DNA of 64,000 nt, from assembly GCA_040403555.1 (NCBI GenBank), contig JBBAKN010000002.1:62001-126000 (forward strand), read 5' to 3'. The stretch is from JAIPAN01 sp040403555. GTDB lineage: Bacteria > Bacteroidota > Bacteroidia > Sphingobacteriales > Sphingobacteriaceae. The position numbers and the translations under genes were made by a program. The notes beneath the pieces are model-generated. The model was given only the letters and a program-made list of their open reading frames with translations, made no database searches and was not told where the DNA came from. Positions 16,546 through 26,153 of the stretch are shown in pieces. How positions within the stretch are numbered: position 1 is the stretch's first letter; each line of letters opens with the position of its first letter.

Positions 16546-16949
16546 GCCCAATTAAATTTTAATGTTTCTATCAAATCGGGATGTAAGCTCTTAGACACCG
16601 GACAAGTATGCGCAGCCCGTTCTAAAACAGTTTTCACTTTATCGCTAAAGTTTCTCTTCGGGAAATTAAAAGCAATTTGCACCTCGGCCACTCTACGTGG
16701 ATTTTCGGCCATAATTTTGATAATAGAACAGGTTGTTCCTGTTAAATCTGCCTCATACTTTTCGGCAGCAATACCCATTACCGTAAGCATACAACTACCT
16801 AATGCCGTAGCCAACAAATCCGTGGGCGAAAAGGCTTCACCTTTACCATGATTATCTAAAGGAGCATCGGTAATTAATTGATTACCAGAACGAACGTGGG
16901 TGGCTTGCGTGCGCAATTCGCCAACATAAACCGTTTCTACTGTAGCCAT
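16542..16949 (-). CDS. OsmC/Ohr family peroxiredoxin-like protein
   Basis: 135-residue OsmC-type protein that reduces organic hydroperoxides with two Cys residues. Peroxidatic Cys53 is in GSCMLTVMG and the resolving Cys116 in HTCPVSKSL; the FSPTDLLATALG helix start is typical. It resembles the YhfA/OsmC branch more than Ohr, judging from the SPTDLLATALGSC segment. The stop overlaps the ytxJ end on the other strand by 4 bases. Its setting near a bacillithiol redox gene fits thiol/peroxide defence. Confidence 0.92.
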   Translation of the reverse strand: MATVETVYVGELRTQATHVRSGNQLITDAPLDNHGKGEAFSPTDLLATALGSCMLTVMGIAAEKYEADLTGTTCSIIKIMAENPRRVAEVQIAFNFPKRNFSDKVKTVLERAAHTCPVSKSLHPDLIETLKFNWA

Positions 16950-17026
16950 AAGTTATTTTTATAGCGCAAGTTAGCAAAAAATGAAACTCCAATGACGAGT
17001 TCATCGGCTATCTAAAGCAAAATATG

Positions 17027-17034
17027 TATTTTTG
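17027..17034 (+). promoter_or_regulatory. -7 promoter element of lipA (leaderless type)
   Basis: TATTTTTG matches TAnnTTTG and sits exactly four bases before the lipA ATG at 17039. Confidence 0.55.
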
Positions 17035-17038
17035 TTCC

Positions 17039-17917
17039 ATGATCGAACTACCGGTTATTCCAGCCAACGAAAGTCCACGCAAACCAGATTGGTTACGCGT
17101 AAAATTACCAGTTGGTAAAGAATATGCACATGTTCGTAGCTTGGTAGATACACACAAATTACATACCATTTGCGAAAGTGGAAATTGTCCCAACATGGGC
17201 GAATGCTGGGGTGCTGGTACGGCCACCTTCATGATATTGGGAAATATTTGCACTAGATCTTGCTCTTTTTGTGCCGTAGCTACCGGCAGGCCTTTGGCCG
17301 TAGATACCGATGAGCCGAACAGAGTGGCACAATCGGTAAAGCTGATGCAAGTAAAACACTGCGTGATTACCTCTGTTGATCGTGATGATTTAAAAGATGG
17401 AGGCTCTACCATTTGGGCAGAAACCATTTTAGCCATTCGCAGAGAGAGCCCAGAAACTACCTTAGAAACACTTATACCTGATTTTAAAGGCATTTGGGAG
17501 AACCTCGATAGATTATTAGCCGTTCGCCCGGAAGTAGTTTCACATAATTTAGAAACCGTACGCCGATTAACCAAAGAGGTTCGCATACAAGCAAAATACG
17601 ACCGTAGTTTAGAATGCTTAAGCAGAATTTCTGCCGCAGGCGTCCGTACCAAATCGGGCATTATGCTTGGCCTTGGCGAAACGGAAGAAGATGTACTAGA
17701 GGCTATGGCCGATTTAGTAAAAGCCGGGGTGCATATTTTAACCTTGGGCCAATATCTACAGCCTACCCGTAACCATCATCCGGTAGTAGATTGGATTAGA
17801 CCAGAACAATTCGATAAATACAAAGCAATTGGCCTAGAAATGGGCTTTAAATATGTAGAAAGCGGACCATTGGTGCGCTCTTCTTACCATGCCGAAAAGC
17901 ATTTATTTGATTTTTAA
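17039..17917 (+). CDS. lipA: Lipoyl synthase
   Basis: Radical-SAM enzyme that inserts two sulfurs into protein-bound octanoyl groups. 292 residues from the ATG at 17039. An upstream ATG at 17024 adds five residues and would overlap the promoter element, so it is rejected. Auxiliary cluster Cys residues are 45, 50 and 56 (CESGNCPNMGEC), and the radical-SAM cluster CTRSCSFC has Cys71, 75 and 78. The C-terminal RSSYHAE supplies the Ser ligand. The last 15 bases overlap uvrA tail to tail. Confidence 0.96.
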   Translation: MIELPVIPANESPRKPDWLRVKLPVGKEYAHVRSLVDTHKLHTICESGNCPNMGECWGAGTATFMILGNICTRSCSFCAVATGRPLAVDTDEPNRVAQSVKLMQVKHCVITSVDRDDLKDGGSTIWAETILAIRRESPETTLETLIPDFKGIWENLDRLLAVRPEVVSHNLETVRRLTKEVRIQAKYDRSLECLSRISAAGVRTKSGIMLGLGETEEDVLEAMADLVKAGVHILTLGQYLQPTRNHHPVVDWIRPEQFDKYKAIGLEMGFKYVESGPLVRSSYHAEKHLFDF

Positions 17918-20755
17918 TTCGGCTTTTAAGTACTTTCCGGTATGACTTTTGGCACAAGCAGCCAAGCCTTCGGGCGTTCCTTCAAACAGAATTTCACCAC
18001 CTCCCGAACCACCTTCGGGGCCTAAATCGAGTACCCAATCGGCTACTTTAACCACATCTAAGTTATGCTCAATTACCAATACGGTATTGCCATGATCTAC
18101 CAATCGGTTTAATACACCCAACAATACATGAATATCCTCGAAATGTAGGCCAGTAGTAGGTTCATCTAAAATATAGAAGGTATTTCCGGTATCTTTTTTA
18201 GATAATTCGGTAGCTAATTTTACTCGTTGTGCCTCCCCACCCGATAAGGTGGTAGACGATTGTCCAAGCGTAATATATCCCAAGCCTACATCTTGCAAAG
18301 TTTTTATTTTACGATATATAGCCGGAATGGATTCGAAAAAAGGAACCGCCTCTTCAATGCTCATGTTCAACACATCGCTAATAGATTTACCCCGATAACG
18401 CACCTCCAAGGTTTCTCGATTGTAGCGTTTCCCGCCACATTCTTCACAAGGCACTTGCACATCGGGCAAAAAGTTCATTTCAATAATTTTTAAGCCGGCA
18501 CCTTGGCAGGTTTCGCAACGGCCACCCTTTACATTAAAAGAGAAACGGCCGGGCTTATAACCCCTAATTTTAGCTTCAGGCAGGGCCACGAATAAATTAC
18601 GAATATCAGAAAACACACTTGTATAGGTAGCCGGATTAGAACGAGGTGTACGCCCAATGGGTGTTTGGTCAATCTCAATTACTTTATCTATATGCTCCAA
18701 ACCTTCAATAGCGGCAAAAGGCATCGGTTTCTTTTTTGCCCTAAAAAAATGATGATTCAATATCGGGTATAGCGTTTCAGCAATTAGGGTAGATTTACCA
18801 CTACCCGAGACACCCGTTACACAGGTGAGTGTACCCAAAGGGAAATGCGCCGTTACGTTTTTAAGGTTATTGCCGCTAGCTTTCTTAAGTACCAACGATT
18901 TTCCGTTGCCGGCTCTCCTATTTTTAGGCACAGCAATGGCCTTTGTTCCATTTAAATAATCGGTAGTGGTAGTATGTTTTTTAAGCAATTCTGCAGGCGT
19001 GCCTTGAGCTACTACTTGGCCACCATGTATACCGGCAGCCGGGCCCATATCCAATACATAATCGGCCTCCAAAATCATATCCTTATCGTGCTCCACCACC
19101 AAAACAGTATTGCCAATATCACGCAATTGCTTTAAGGCCGTAATTAAACGGTTATTATCTCGTTGATGCAGGCCAATACTCGGCTCATCTAAAATATAGA
19201 GCACATTTACCAGTTGCGACCCAATTTGCGTAGCCAAGCGAATACGCTGTGCTTCGCCACCAGAAAGTGTTTTAGCCGTACGATCTAGGGTGAGATAGGT
19301 TAAACCCACATCAAGCAGAAAGGTAATTCTAGCTCTAATTTCTTTTAAAATCTCTTTCCCAATAATCAGTTGGCGTTCCGAAAGTTGATTTTCTACCTCA
19401 CTAAACCAAGTAGCTAGCTGGGTAATATCCATACTAGCCAGCTCGTAAATATTTTTACCGGCCACTTTAAAATGTAGCGATTCTTTTTTGAGACGAGCCC
19501 CTTCACACACCGGACAAGTTTTTAAAGAACGGAAATTCTCTAAATCGGCCAGAGCCTCTTCGCCACGACGTTCGTTTTGTTCTTCTAAGAGCTTAATAAT
19601 GCCATCAAAGGTGATTTGATAGGTTTTTACATTCCATGAATTGGCCCCTACCGAAACTGGGATAACATCTTCCGATCCGTTTAAAATAATATCGATAAGC
19701 TCTTGAGGCAGGTCTTTTAGAGGCGTTGCCAAAGAAAAGTTATAAAATTTGGCAATTGCTTTTAAGATTTGAAACACCCAAATTTCACGGTATTCGCCCA
19801 AGGGAGCCAAACCACCTTGCATGATACTCAACTTCGGGTTCGGAATTACAGAATGCTGATCAACTTCTACCACATAGCCCAAACCATTACAGCTTTCACA
19901 AGCACCATAAGGAGAATTAAAGGAAAACGTATTCGGCTGGGGTTCATCGTACGAAATTCCCGACTCGGCATCCATTAAAAAACGACTGAAAAATATTTCT
20001 CTGTTGCTTTTATCACTTATTTTGATAATGCCTTTGCCGACTTTTAAAGCGGTACGAATAGAGGTAGCCAAGCGATTTACATCTGCTTCGCTTACCAACA
20101 AGCGATCAACCACAATCTCAATATCGTGTATTTTATACCTATCGGCCTGCATTTTAGGCGTAATGTCTAAAATTTCCCCATCTACACGAACCTTTAAATA
20201 ACCCTGCTTACGAATTTGTTCGAAAAGCTCTCTATAATGTCCTTTTCTACCTTTAATTACAGGAGCCAATATACTAATGGCCTGCCCATCAAATTGCTTA
20301 AGAATACGTTGCAGAATCTGCTCATCAGACATGCGCTCCATTTTTTTACCCGATACAAAAGAGTAGGCCTCTCCCGTCCGGGCAAAAAGCAAACGCATAA
20401 AATCGTAAATTTCGGTAATGGTACCCACCGTAGACCGCGGGTTTTTGCTGGTAGTTTTTTGTTCAATGGCAATTACCGGGCTTAATCCAGTAATTTGATC
20501 TACATCTGGGCGCTCCATGCCTCCCATAAATTGGCGGGAGTAGGCACTAAAAGTTTCCATATACCTGCGTTGCCCTTCGGCATAAATGGTATCAAAGGCC
20601 AATGATGATTTTCCGCTACCACTTAATCCGGTAATCACCACCAATTGATTCCTTGGAAAAGAAACATCGATATTTTTTAGATTATGAACCCGGGCGCCAA
20701 AAACAGCTACTTCGTATTGTTCGCCTAAGTCGGATGGTGTGAATTGCATAGCCAA
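17903..20755 (-). CDS. uvrA: Excinuclease ABC subunit UvrA
   Basis: Damage-recognition ATPase of nucleotide excision repair. 950 residues, full length. Walker A one, GLSGSGKSS, is near residue 43. The zinc modules are CESCNGLGYV near 285, CPVCEGARLKKE near 416, and CETCQGAG with CEECGGKRY in the C-terminal half. The two ABC signatures, LSGGEAQRIRLA and LSGGEAQRVKLA, are each followed by ILDEP. It is monocistronic; the first 26 bases before the lipA stop are antisense to lipA. A terminator follows the upstream neighbour rather than uvrA. Confidence 0.97.
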   Translation of the reverse strand: MAMQFTPSDLGEQYEVAVFGARVHNLKNIDVSFPRNQLVVITGLSGSGKSSLAFDTIYAEGQRRYMETFSAYSRQFMGGMERPDVDQITGLSPVIAIEQKTTSKNPRSTVGTITEIYDFMRLLFARTGEAYSFVSGKKMERMSDEQILQRILKQFDGQAISILAPVIKGRKGHYRELFEQIRKQGYLKVRVDGEILDITPKMQADRYKIHDIEIVVDRLLVSEADVNRLATSIRTALKVGKGIIKISDKSNREIFFSRFLMDAESGISYDEPQPNTFSFNSPYGACESCNGLGYVVEVDQHSVIPNPKLSIMQGGLAPLGEYREIWVFQILKAIAKFYNFSLATPLKDLPQELIDIILNGSEDVIPVSVGANSWNVKTYQITFDGIIKLLEEQNERRGEEALADLENFRSLKTCPVCEGARLKKESLHFKVAGKNIYELASMDITQLATWFSEVENQLSERQLIIGKEILKEIRARITFLLDVGLTYLTLDRTAKTLSGGEAQRIRLATQIGSQLVNVLYILDEPSIGLHQRDNNRLITALKQLRDIGNTVLVVEHDKDMILEADYVLDMGPAAGIHGGQVVAQGTPAELLKKHTTTTDYLNGTKAIAVPKNRRAGNGKSLVLKKASGNNLKNVTAHFPLGTLTCVTGVSGSGKSTLIAETLYPILNHHFFRAKKKPMPFAAIEGLEHIDKVIEIDQTPIGRTPRSNPATYTSVFSDIRNLFVALPEAKIRGYKPGRFSFNVKGGRCETCQGAGLKIIEMNFLPDVQVPCEECGGKRYNRETLEVRYRGKSISDVLNMSIEEAVPFFESIPAIYRKIKTLQDVGLGYITLGQSSTTLSGGEAQRVKLATELSKKDTGNTFYILDEPTTGLHFEDIHVLLGVLNRLVDHGNTVLVIEHNLDVVKVADWVLDLGPEGGSGGGEILFEGTPEGLAACAKSHTGKYLKAELKIK

Positions 20756-20813
20756 AACCAGTGGGAATTAAAAGGCAAAGATGCGATATTGTTTGCCAAT
20801 TACACAGCATCCA

Positions 20814-20848
20814 ATAAAAAAAGGCCGAGTATAATTCGGCCTTTTTTT
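20814..20848. terminator. Terminator after the lytic transglycosylase gene
   Basis: Hairpin AAAGGCCGA / TCGGCCTTT with A-run and T-run on the two sides, between the transglycosylase stop and the uvrA start. It can act on both strands. Confidence 0.9.
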
Positions 20849-20871
20849 GATAAATAATCAATAATTAACAA

Positions 20872-21684
20872 TCAATCTACAAGAGCGTGCTTTAACAACC
20901 CGCCTCGAAGAAAGTTCTCAGGATAGTAACGGGCTTCCTGGGTAAATAGTGTACTGCTTTGTTGGGGCATTTCTACCCGACGGTAGCCATACCGAGTCGG
21001 ATTTTCAATAATCTCTTTCATGGCCACCAATTTGTATACATAGCTAGCCGTTTCGGGATTTAATTTCAAGCGAAAATAGTTGGCATGATCTTGCTGACGA
21101 ATAATACGTTTTAGTTTATTCTCACCAATATTATAAGCAGCTGCTACTAAAGTCCAGCTATTAAATTCTTTATAAAGTAAACGCAAATATTTACAAGCTG
21201 CCACAGTAGATTTAGCTAATTGCTGACGTTCATCAATGGTTGAATTTACCTTAAGCCCAAAAGATCGGGCTGTGTGGGGCATAAACTGCCAAGCGCCTGA
21301 TGCTCCCTTATGAGAAGTGCCCGATTTAAATCCGCTCTCAACCAATGGGATGTATTTAAAATCTTTGGGGATGCCGTAGGCAACCAATATGGGTTCCATA
21401 ATGGGAAACATGTTTTTGGCTTGATTATGCAACCTATGTGATCTTAATCGGCGGTATCTGTACGATCTAAGTATTTTCTTCACCCGAAAACTCACCTGCT
21501 CATCGGCAACCGGAACCACTTCGGATGCAAAATTAAGGGTGCTTAAATACGGATCGTAAGGCTCTTGGGTTTGGGCAGATGCGTTTGCGCCAACAGCATT
21601 TTTGTTATGGCTATATAAAAACAATTTGGCCAATACCACCAAGACTAGCATAGCTAGGCAAGCTATTAACGGTTTTTTTGTCAT
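20872..21684 (-). CDS. Lytic murein transglycosylase (SLT domain)
   Basis: 270 residues from the ATG at 21684; a TTG at 21720 would extend it by 12 residues without a better signal. An N-terminal signal/anchor spans residues 5-22 (IACLAMLVLVVLAKLFL). The SLT domain contains the catalytic Glu in LVESGFKSG, then GASGAWQFMPHTARSFGL and AAYNIGENKL, in the MltD-like arrangement. It cleaves peptidoglycan glycan strands in the periplasm. No LysM repeats are present, so it is a short, single-domain form. Confidence 0.92.
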   Translation of the reverse strand: MTKKPLIACLAMLVLVVLAKLFLYSHNKNAVGANASAQTQEPYDPYLSTLNFASEVVPVADEQVSFRVKKILRSYRYRRLRSHRLHNQAKNMFPIMEPILVAYGIPKDFKYIPLVESGFKSGTSHKGASGAWQFMPHTARSFGLKVNSTIDERQQLAKSTVAACKYLRLLYKEFNSWTLVAAAYNIGENKLKRIIRQQDHANYFRLKLNPETASYVYKLVAMKEIIENPTRYGYRRVEMPQQSSTLFTQEARYYPENFLRGGLLKHALVD

Positions 21685-21856
21685 GTTTACTTTATTTAGT
21701 GCACTAAAAAAGTTGCTCAAAAGTACCTTTCAATTAATAATTACCCCAGGTATACTTATCCACAATTTTAATACAAATAGCAAAAATTAGCTGCAAAACA
21801 TCCCCAAACTAGCATTTATAAAATCTGGGAATTGTTTAAAAGCGCCTATTTTTACT

Positions 21857-21864
21857 TACATTTG
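21857..21864 (+). promoter_or_regulatory. Possible -7 element of the rluB-like gene
   Basis: TACATTTG matches TAnnTTTG, 32 bases before the ATG at 21897. Confidence 0.35.
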
Positions 21865-21896
21865 CTTTCTTTTTAGACACATAGCGTTCATTTTTC

Positions 21897-23375
21897 ATGC
21901 CAAACCAACGATCAAGGAATAGTCGAGACGATAAATCCGAACCAAACAAGCGTACAACTCGTGCTACAGGTGGTCGTAAACCAGCTTTTTCTGAAAAGCC
22001 ATCCTTCGGAGAGAAGAAGAATTTTGGGGATGACAAAAAGTCGTTTGGGCCTAAAAAACGTGAATTTAGCGCTAATCGTGAAGAAAAACCGAAAGATTTT
22101 ACTCCAAGAACCGGTCGCTCTGATTTCAAAAAAGAGGGCTATTCTAGCATTCGTACTACCAGCAGCAGAACACCAAGAGAGGGTGGAGATGGTGAACGGA
22201 GACCCTATAACAGTAGCCCTCGTCCTTTTAAAAGAGATGACGAAGGAAGTGCATCACGTAGTTTCGGGAACAACCGTTCTTCTAGTGGGGAGAGAAAGCC
22301 TTACGGCGACCGCCCAACACGCAGAACCGATGGTGATGCCCCAAGATCTTATGGCAAACGTCCATCGGATGGTGAACGAAAACCTTATAGCGATCGTGCG
22401 CCACGCAGAACGGATGGAGATGCAACTAGATCATATACCAAACGCCCATCTAGCGGCGAAAAATCTCCTTATGGAGATCGTGCGCCACGTAGAACGGATG
22501 GCGAAGGCAACAGCCCAAGACCTTATAAACCACGCCCTACCGGCGAACGCAGTTCTTTTGGAGAACGTCCTTATACTAAAAACTTAGCTCCACGAAAAGT
22601 ACGCGAAGATGCCTTGGGTGGTAAAGGGCGCAAACGCCCATTACCAGGCAAAGACGATGGATTAATTCGCTTAAACCGATACATTTCAAATGCAGGTATT
22701 TGCTCACGCCGTAAAGCAGATGAGTTAATTGCTGCTGGTGTGGTTTCGGTGAACGGAGAAGTAGTTTCGGAATTGGGGTATCGGGTAAATCCTTCTAAAG
22801 ATGTAATTCGGTACAATGGCGAAACACTGAAAAGGGAGAAAATGGTTTATGTATTATTAAATAAACCAAAAGATTATATCACTACAACCGACGATCCGCA
22901 AGAACGTCGTACGGTCATGCAATTGGTAGAAAAAGCATCTAAAGAACGCATTTACCCCGTTGGTCGTTTAGACCGCAACACAACTGGTTTGTTGTTAATG
23001 ACCAATGATGGCGATTTAGCCGATAAATTATCGCACCCAAAAACGGGCATTACCAAAATTTATCAAGTAGAATTAAACAAAAGTTTGCCACAGGGCGATT
23101 TAAATAAGATTGCCTTTGGTTTAGAGCTGGAAGATGGCCTTATTAAGCCAGATGCGGTAAGTTATGTGCAGGGTGGCACTAAACGAGAAATTGGTATACA
23201 AATTCATAGCGGCAGAAACCGTATTGTGCGCCGAATTTTCGAACACTTGGGCTATGACGTGGTAAAGTTAGATCGTGTAGTTTACGCCAATCTAACTAAG
23301 AAAGATTTAACAAGAGGTCGTTGGAGATATCTAGATGAAAAGGAAATAATCCAGCTGAAACATCTAATTAAATAA
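21897..23375 (+). CDS. RluB/RsuA-family pseudouridine synthase with long repetitive basic N-terminus
   Basis: 492 residues. The first 240 residues are low-complexity, rich in Arg, Ser, Gly and Pro, with repeats of about 23 residues built on GERKPYGDRAPRRTDGD. Then come an S4 RNA-binding domain (RLNRYISNAGICSRRKADELI, about 258-320) and the catalytic domain with GRLDRNTTGLLL, where Asp is the nucleophile, and GRNRIVRRIFEH. It makes pseudouridine in rRNA, probably in 23S as RluB/RluE do. The RGG-like tail is typical of the Bacteroidota homologues and probably gives nonspecific RNA binding. Confidence 0.92.
   Translation: MPNQRSRNSRDDKSEPNKRTTRATGGRKPAFSEKPSFGEKKNFGDDKKSFGPKKREFSANREEKPKDFTPRTGRSDFKKEGYSSIRTTSSRTPREGGDGERRPYNSSPRPFKRDDEGSASRSFGNNRSSSGERKPYGDRPTRRTDGDAPRSYGKRPSDGERKPYSDRAPRRTDGDATRSYTKRPSSGEKSPYGDRAPRRTDGEGNSPRPYKPRPTGERSSFGERPYTKNLAPRKVREDALGGKGRKRPLPGKDDGLIRLNRYISNAGICSRRKADELIAAGVVSVNGEVVSELGYRVNPSKDVIRYNGETLKREKMVYVLLNKPKDYITTTDDPQERRTVMQLVEKASKERIYPVGRLDRNTTGLLLMTNDGDLADKLSHPKTGITKIYQVELNKSLPQGDLNKIAFGLELEDGLIKPDAVSYVQGGTKREIGIQIHSGRNRIVRRIFEHLGYDVVKLDRVVYANLTKKDLTRGRWRYLDEKEIIQLKHLIK
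22290..22560 (+). repeat. Coding minisatellite in the rluB-like N-terminus
   Basis: About four imperfect units of about 69 bases encode variants of RPSSGERKPYGDRAPRRTDGD. Units differ mainly at single positions and keep the frame. Confidence 0.7.
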
Positions 23376-23378
23376 GTA

Positions 23379-24500
23379 CTAGCCTAAAATTTCTTGGTAA
23401 TAGGCCTCATAAATAGGCAATATTATACTCAGGTCGAATTCCTTTGCTCTGCTCAAGGCATTATCTTTGAAACTATTTAACTTATCGTCGTTTGCTAAAA
23501 TGGCAATGGCATGGTGTGCCATCGAGGTGATATCGCCCACGTTGTCCATAAAACCGGTTACGCCATCTACATTCAATTCGGGCAAACCACCAGCATTCGA
23601 AGTAATTACAGGCACTTTGCAAGCCATAGCTTCTAAGGCTGCCAAGCCGAAACTTTCCGATTCTGAAGGCATAATAAACAAATCGGCTACCGATAAAATT
23701 TCTTCAACGGCATCTTGCTTGCCCAAAAAACGAACATGATCACAAATGTCTAAATCACGACACAATTGTTCGCAATACGCACGTTCTGGGCCATCGCCCA
23801 CCATCAATAATTTGGCGGGAACTTCTTTTAGAATTTTCTCGAACACATAAATTACATCTTGGGTACGTTTTACTTTTCTAAAATTAGAGGTATGCACCAC
23901 AATGCGTTCGTTATTAGGCGCAATGGCTTTCTTAAAATGATCTTTAGCTTTTAGTTTAAAACGATTCATATCTACAAAATTGGGAATTACTCGAATGTCT
24001 TTTGTAATCTCGAAATGCTTGTAGGTATCTTGTTTTAAATATTCAGAAACAGCCGTTACCCCATCAGATTGATTGATTGAAAAGGTAACCACCGGTTTAT
24101 ACGTTAAATCTTTGCCCACCAAGGTAATATCGGTTCCGTGGAGGGTAGTAACCACAGGAATATGAATGCCATACGTAGCCAAAATTTGCTTGGCCATAAA
24201 TGCTGCCGAAGCATGTGGTATGGCATAATGAACGTGCAGAATATCTAGTTTTTCGAAACGCACCACATCTACCAACTTACTAGCCAACGCCAATTCGTAA
24301 GGAGCATAATCGAATAAAGGATAATTAGATACCGATACTTCGTGGTAAAATAAATTGGCAGAAAAAAAATCGAGACGAGCTGGTTGGCTGTAGGTAATAA
24401 AATGTACTTGATGGCCTTTTTCGGCCAAACCTTTGCCAAGTTCTGTGGCCAAAACACCACTACCACCAAAAGTGGGGTAACAAACAATCCCGATTTTCAT
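23379..24500 (-). CDS. bshA: N-acetyl-alpha-D-glucosaminyl L-malate synthase BshA
   Basis: GT4-family glycosyltransferase catalysing the first step of bacillithiol synthesis (UDP-GlcNAc plus L-malate). 373 residues. The N-terminal CYPTFGGSGVLATELG with the following HFITY and the central HVHYAIPHA are typical of BshA. The donor-binding EX7E region is in SESESFGLAALEAMAC near residue 277. YtxJ, a bacillithiol-linked redoxin, is 7 kb away. The gene ends 4 bases from the convergent rluB-like gene with no terminator. A GATATTTG element lies four bases before its ATG. Confidence 0.94.
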   Translation of the reverse strand: MKIGIVCYPTFGGSGVLATELGKGLAEKGHQVHFITYSQPARLDFFSANLFYHEVSVSNYPLFDYAPYELALASKLVDVVRFEKLDILHVHYAIPHASAAFMAKQILATYGIHIPVVTTLHGTDITLVGKDLTYKPVVTFSINQSDGVTAVSEYLKQDTYKHFEITKDIRVIPNFVDMNRFKLKAKDHFKKAIAPNNERIVVHTSNFRKVKRTQDVIYVFEKILKEVPAKLLMVGDGPERAYCEQLCRDLDICDHVRFLGKQDAVEEILSVADLFIMPSESESFGLAALEAMACKVPVITSNAGGLPELNVDGVTGFMDNVGDITSMAHHAIAILANDDKLNSFKDNALSRAKEFDLSIILPIYEAYYQEILG

Positions 24501-24504
24501 ACTA

Positions 24505-24512
24505 CAAATATC
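24505..24512 (-). promoter_or_regulatory. Near-consensus -7 element of bshA (leaderless spacing)
   Basis: GATATTTG (first base off consensus), exactly four bases before the bshA ATG. Confidence 0.4.
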
Positions 24513-24532
24513 GGGCTATTTTTTGGATTCTT

Positions 24533-26149
24533 TTAGGATGTTTTAAAGCTTGCCTTTAATTTGTATCTCATATACAAAGCAAGCAGTACGAGTGCAAAAG
24601 CACCTGAGCAACCGAGTATGGCTAAAACATCGCCATATTGGGTATAAAACGTTTGTTCTTCATTTAAATTTATGTCTGCTTTTAAAGCCGTAGGTACCCA
24701 CCACCCACTTTTCATTACCACATCGCCCCGTTGGTTAATAAAGCCCGAGATACCGGTATTGGCCGAACGGGCAACCCAGCGACGGTTTTCTATAGCTCTT
24801 AATTTGGCATAGGCTACATGTTGGTCTTTACCAGACGTATTTCCCCACCAAGCATCATTGGTTATAATGGCAATAAAGCTGGCTCCCTGGCCTACACTTT
24901 CTGCCACATAACTCCCCCAAATTGATTCGTAACAGATAATGGGCGAAACTCCCATACCGCTTTGGGCATAAAATACCGATGGTTTTGCTTGTTTACCATA
25001 GCCTCCTGTACTACCTCCAAAAGCCGAAAAAGCGGATTTAAAAAAGGAGAAAAACCGAGGAAAAGGCAATTGCTCTACCCCTGGAACCAATTTAGATTTA
25101 TGGTAAAACTGAACATTGGCTGCATTTTCAATGTGTATGGCCGCATTGTAGGGCACCAAAAAATTACCCGATCCACTGTCGTATTGTGCACTAGCCACAC
25201 TGTCTTTCCCAAAGTTTTTATAGCTTTCTATGCCCGAAAGTACATTGGCGTTGGCATAGGGCTGCAAGAAATTGAGCACCTGCCGGTATAATGCATTCGC
25301 TCGGATTTGTTCTTCGTCGGTAAAGCCCACTATGGCCGTTTCTGGCCAAATAAAGTACTCGGTGTTCGCTTGCGCTTGTTGTTTAGACAAATCGATTAAC
25401 CGAGCTACTTGTTGTTCGGGGCTTAACGAGCCGTATTTCTGATAGGGATCTACATTAGGCTGCACCACTACCACATTGGCCGGGTTTATTTTTTCGGTGT
25501 AGGTTTCATATCGAATTAGGGAAAACACGGCCGGAACAATAATCCAAGCAAGGCCAATAAGACCTAATTTTCTGCTTTTCTGACGCAGGGCTTCAAACAA
25601 AAAGATATTAGCCAGCAAAACCCACAAAGTACCTCCGTATACGCCGGTATACTCATACCACTGTACCAATTGATGCGTTTGCGCAAAACCATTGCCAAGG
25701 TTCATCCACGGAAAAGCCAAGTCCCAAGTTTGATGCAGGTACTCATAACTTATCCAAAAACATATTAACGCTGCATAACTCCACGTTTTATTTAACACCT
25801 GAGATACGGCATAATATCCCCAAAAAGCAAAGGCCATTAATAAAGCTCCCAATCCGAATGGAATTAGAGAAATGGCCAAAGCTGCCGGCAGCGGCATGGC
25901 TGCATGCAAGGAATTAAATACCCAATAAATAGAAGCGGTATTCCAAAGTGCAAAACTCAAAAAGGTAAGTCCAAAAATTTTAAGGCCCTTTTTACGTAAA
26001 TCACTAGTTTGAATAGCTTCCACTGCAAAAAACAGGGGCAAAAATGCTACAAAAAGTAGAAAAGAAGTGTAGGGCATAGGGGGCCAAGCCAACCACAATA
26101 AAAATGCAGAAGAGCAAGCTAAAAAGTAACGATTTTGAGTCAAGTGCAT
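24533..26149 (-). CDS. lnt: Apolipoprotein N-acyltransferase
   Basis: Integral membrane enzyme that adds the third acyl chain to lipoproteins. 538 residues from the ATG at 26149, placed 4 bases after rsmI; an upstream in-frame start at 26179 would overlap rsmI. The N-terminal half has about six membrane segments. The periplasmic nitrilase-like domain carries the triad: Glu in WPETAIVGF, Lys in YHKSKLVPGVE and Cys in PIICYESIW. One more membrane segment is at the C-terminus. lspA at 30.6 kb belongs to the same pathway. Confidence 0.94.
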   Translation of the reverse strand: MHLTQNRYFLACSSAFLLWLAWPPMPYTSFLLFVAFLPLFFAVEAIQTSDLRKKGLKIFGLTFLSFALWNTASIYWVFNSLHAAMPLPAALAISLIPFGLGALLMAFAFWGYYAVSQVLNKTWSYAALICFWISYEYLHQTWDLAFPWMNLGNGFAQTHQLVQWYEYTGVYGGTLWVLLANIFLFEALRQKSRKLGLIGLAWIIVPAVFSLIRYETYTEKINPANVVVVQPNVDPYQKYGSLSPEQQVARLIDLSKQQAQANTEYFIWPETAIVGFTDEEQIRANALYRQVLNFLQPYANANVLSGIESYKNFGKDSVASAQYDSGSGNFLVPYNAAIHIENAANVQFYHKSKLVPGVEQLPFPRFFSFFKSAFSAFGGSTGGYGKQAKPSVFYAQSGMGVSPIICYESIWGSYVAESVGQGASFIAIITNDAWWGNTSGKDQHVAYAKLRAIENRRWVARSANTGISGFINQRGDVVMKSGWWVPTALKADINLNEEQTFYTQYGDVLAILGCSGAFALVLLALYMRYKLKASFKTS

Positions 26150-26153
26150 GGGT

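Noticed and set aside
17008..17661. Long minus-strand open frame over lipA
   Set aside because: Shadow of lipA, which has complete Fe-S motifs; the antisense product has no recognisable features.
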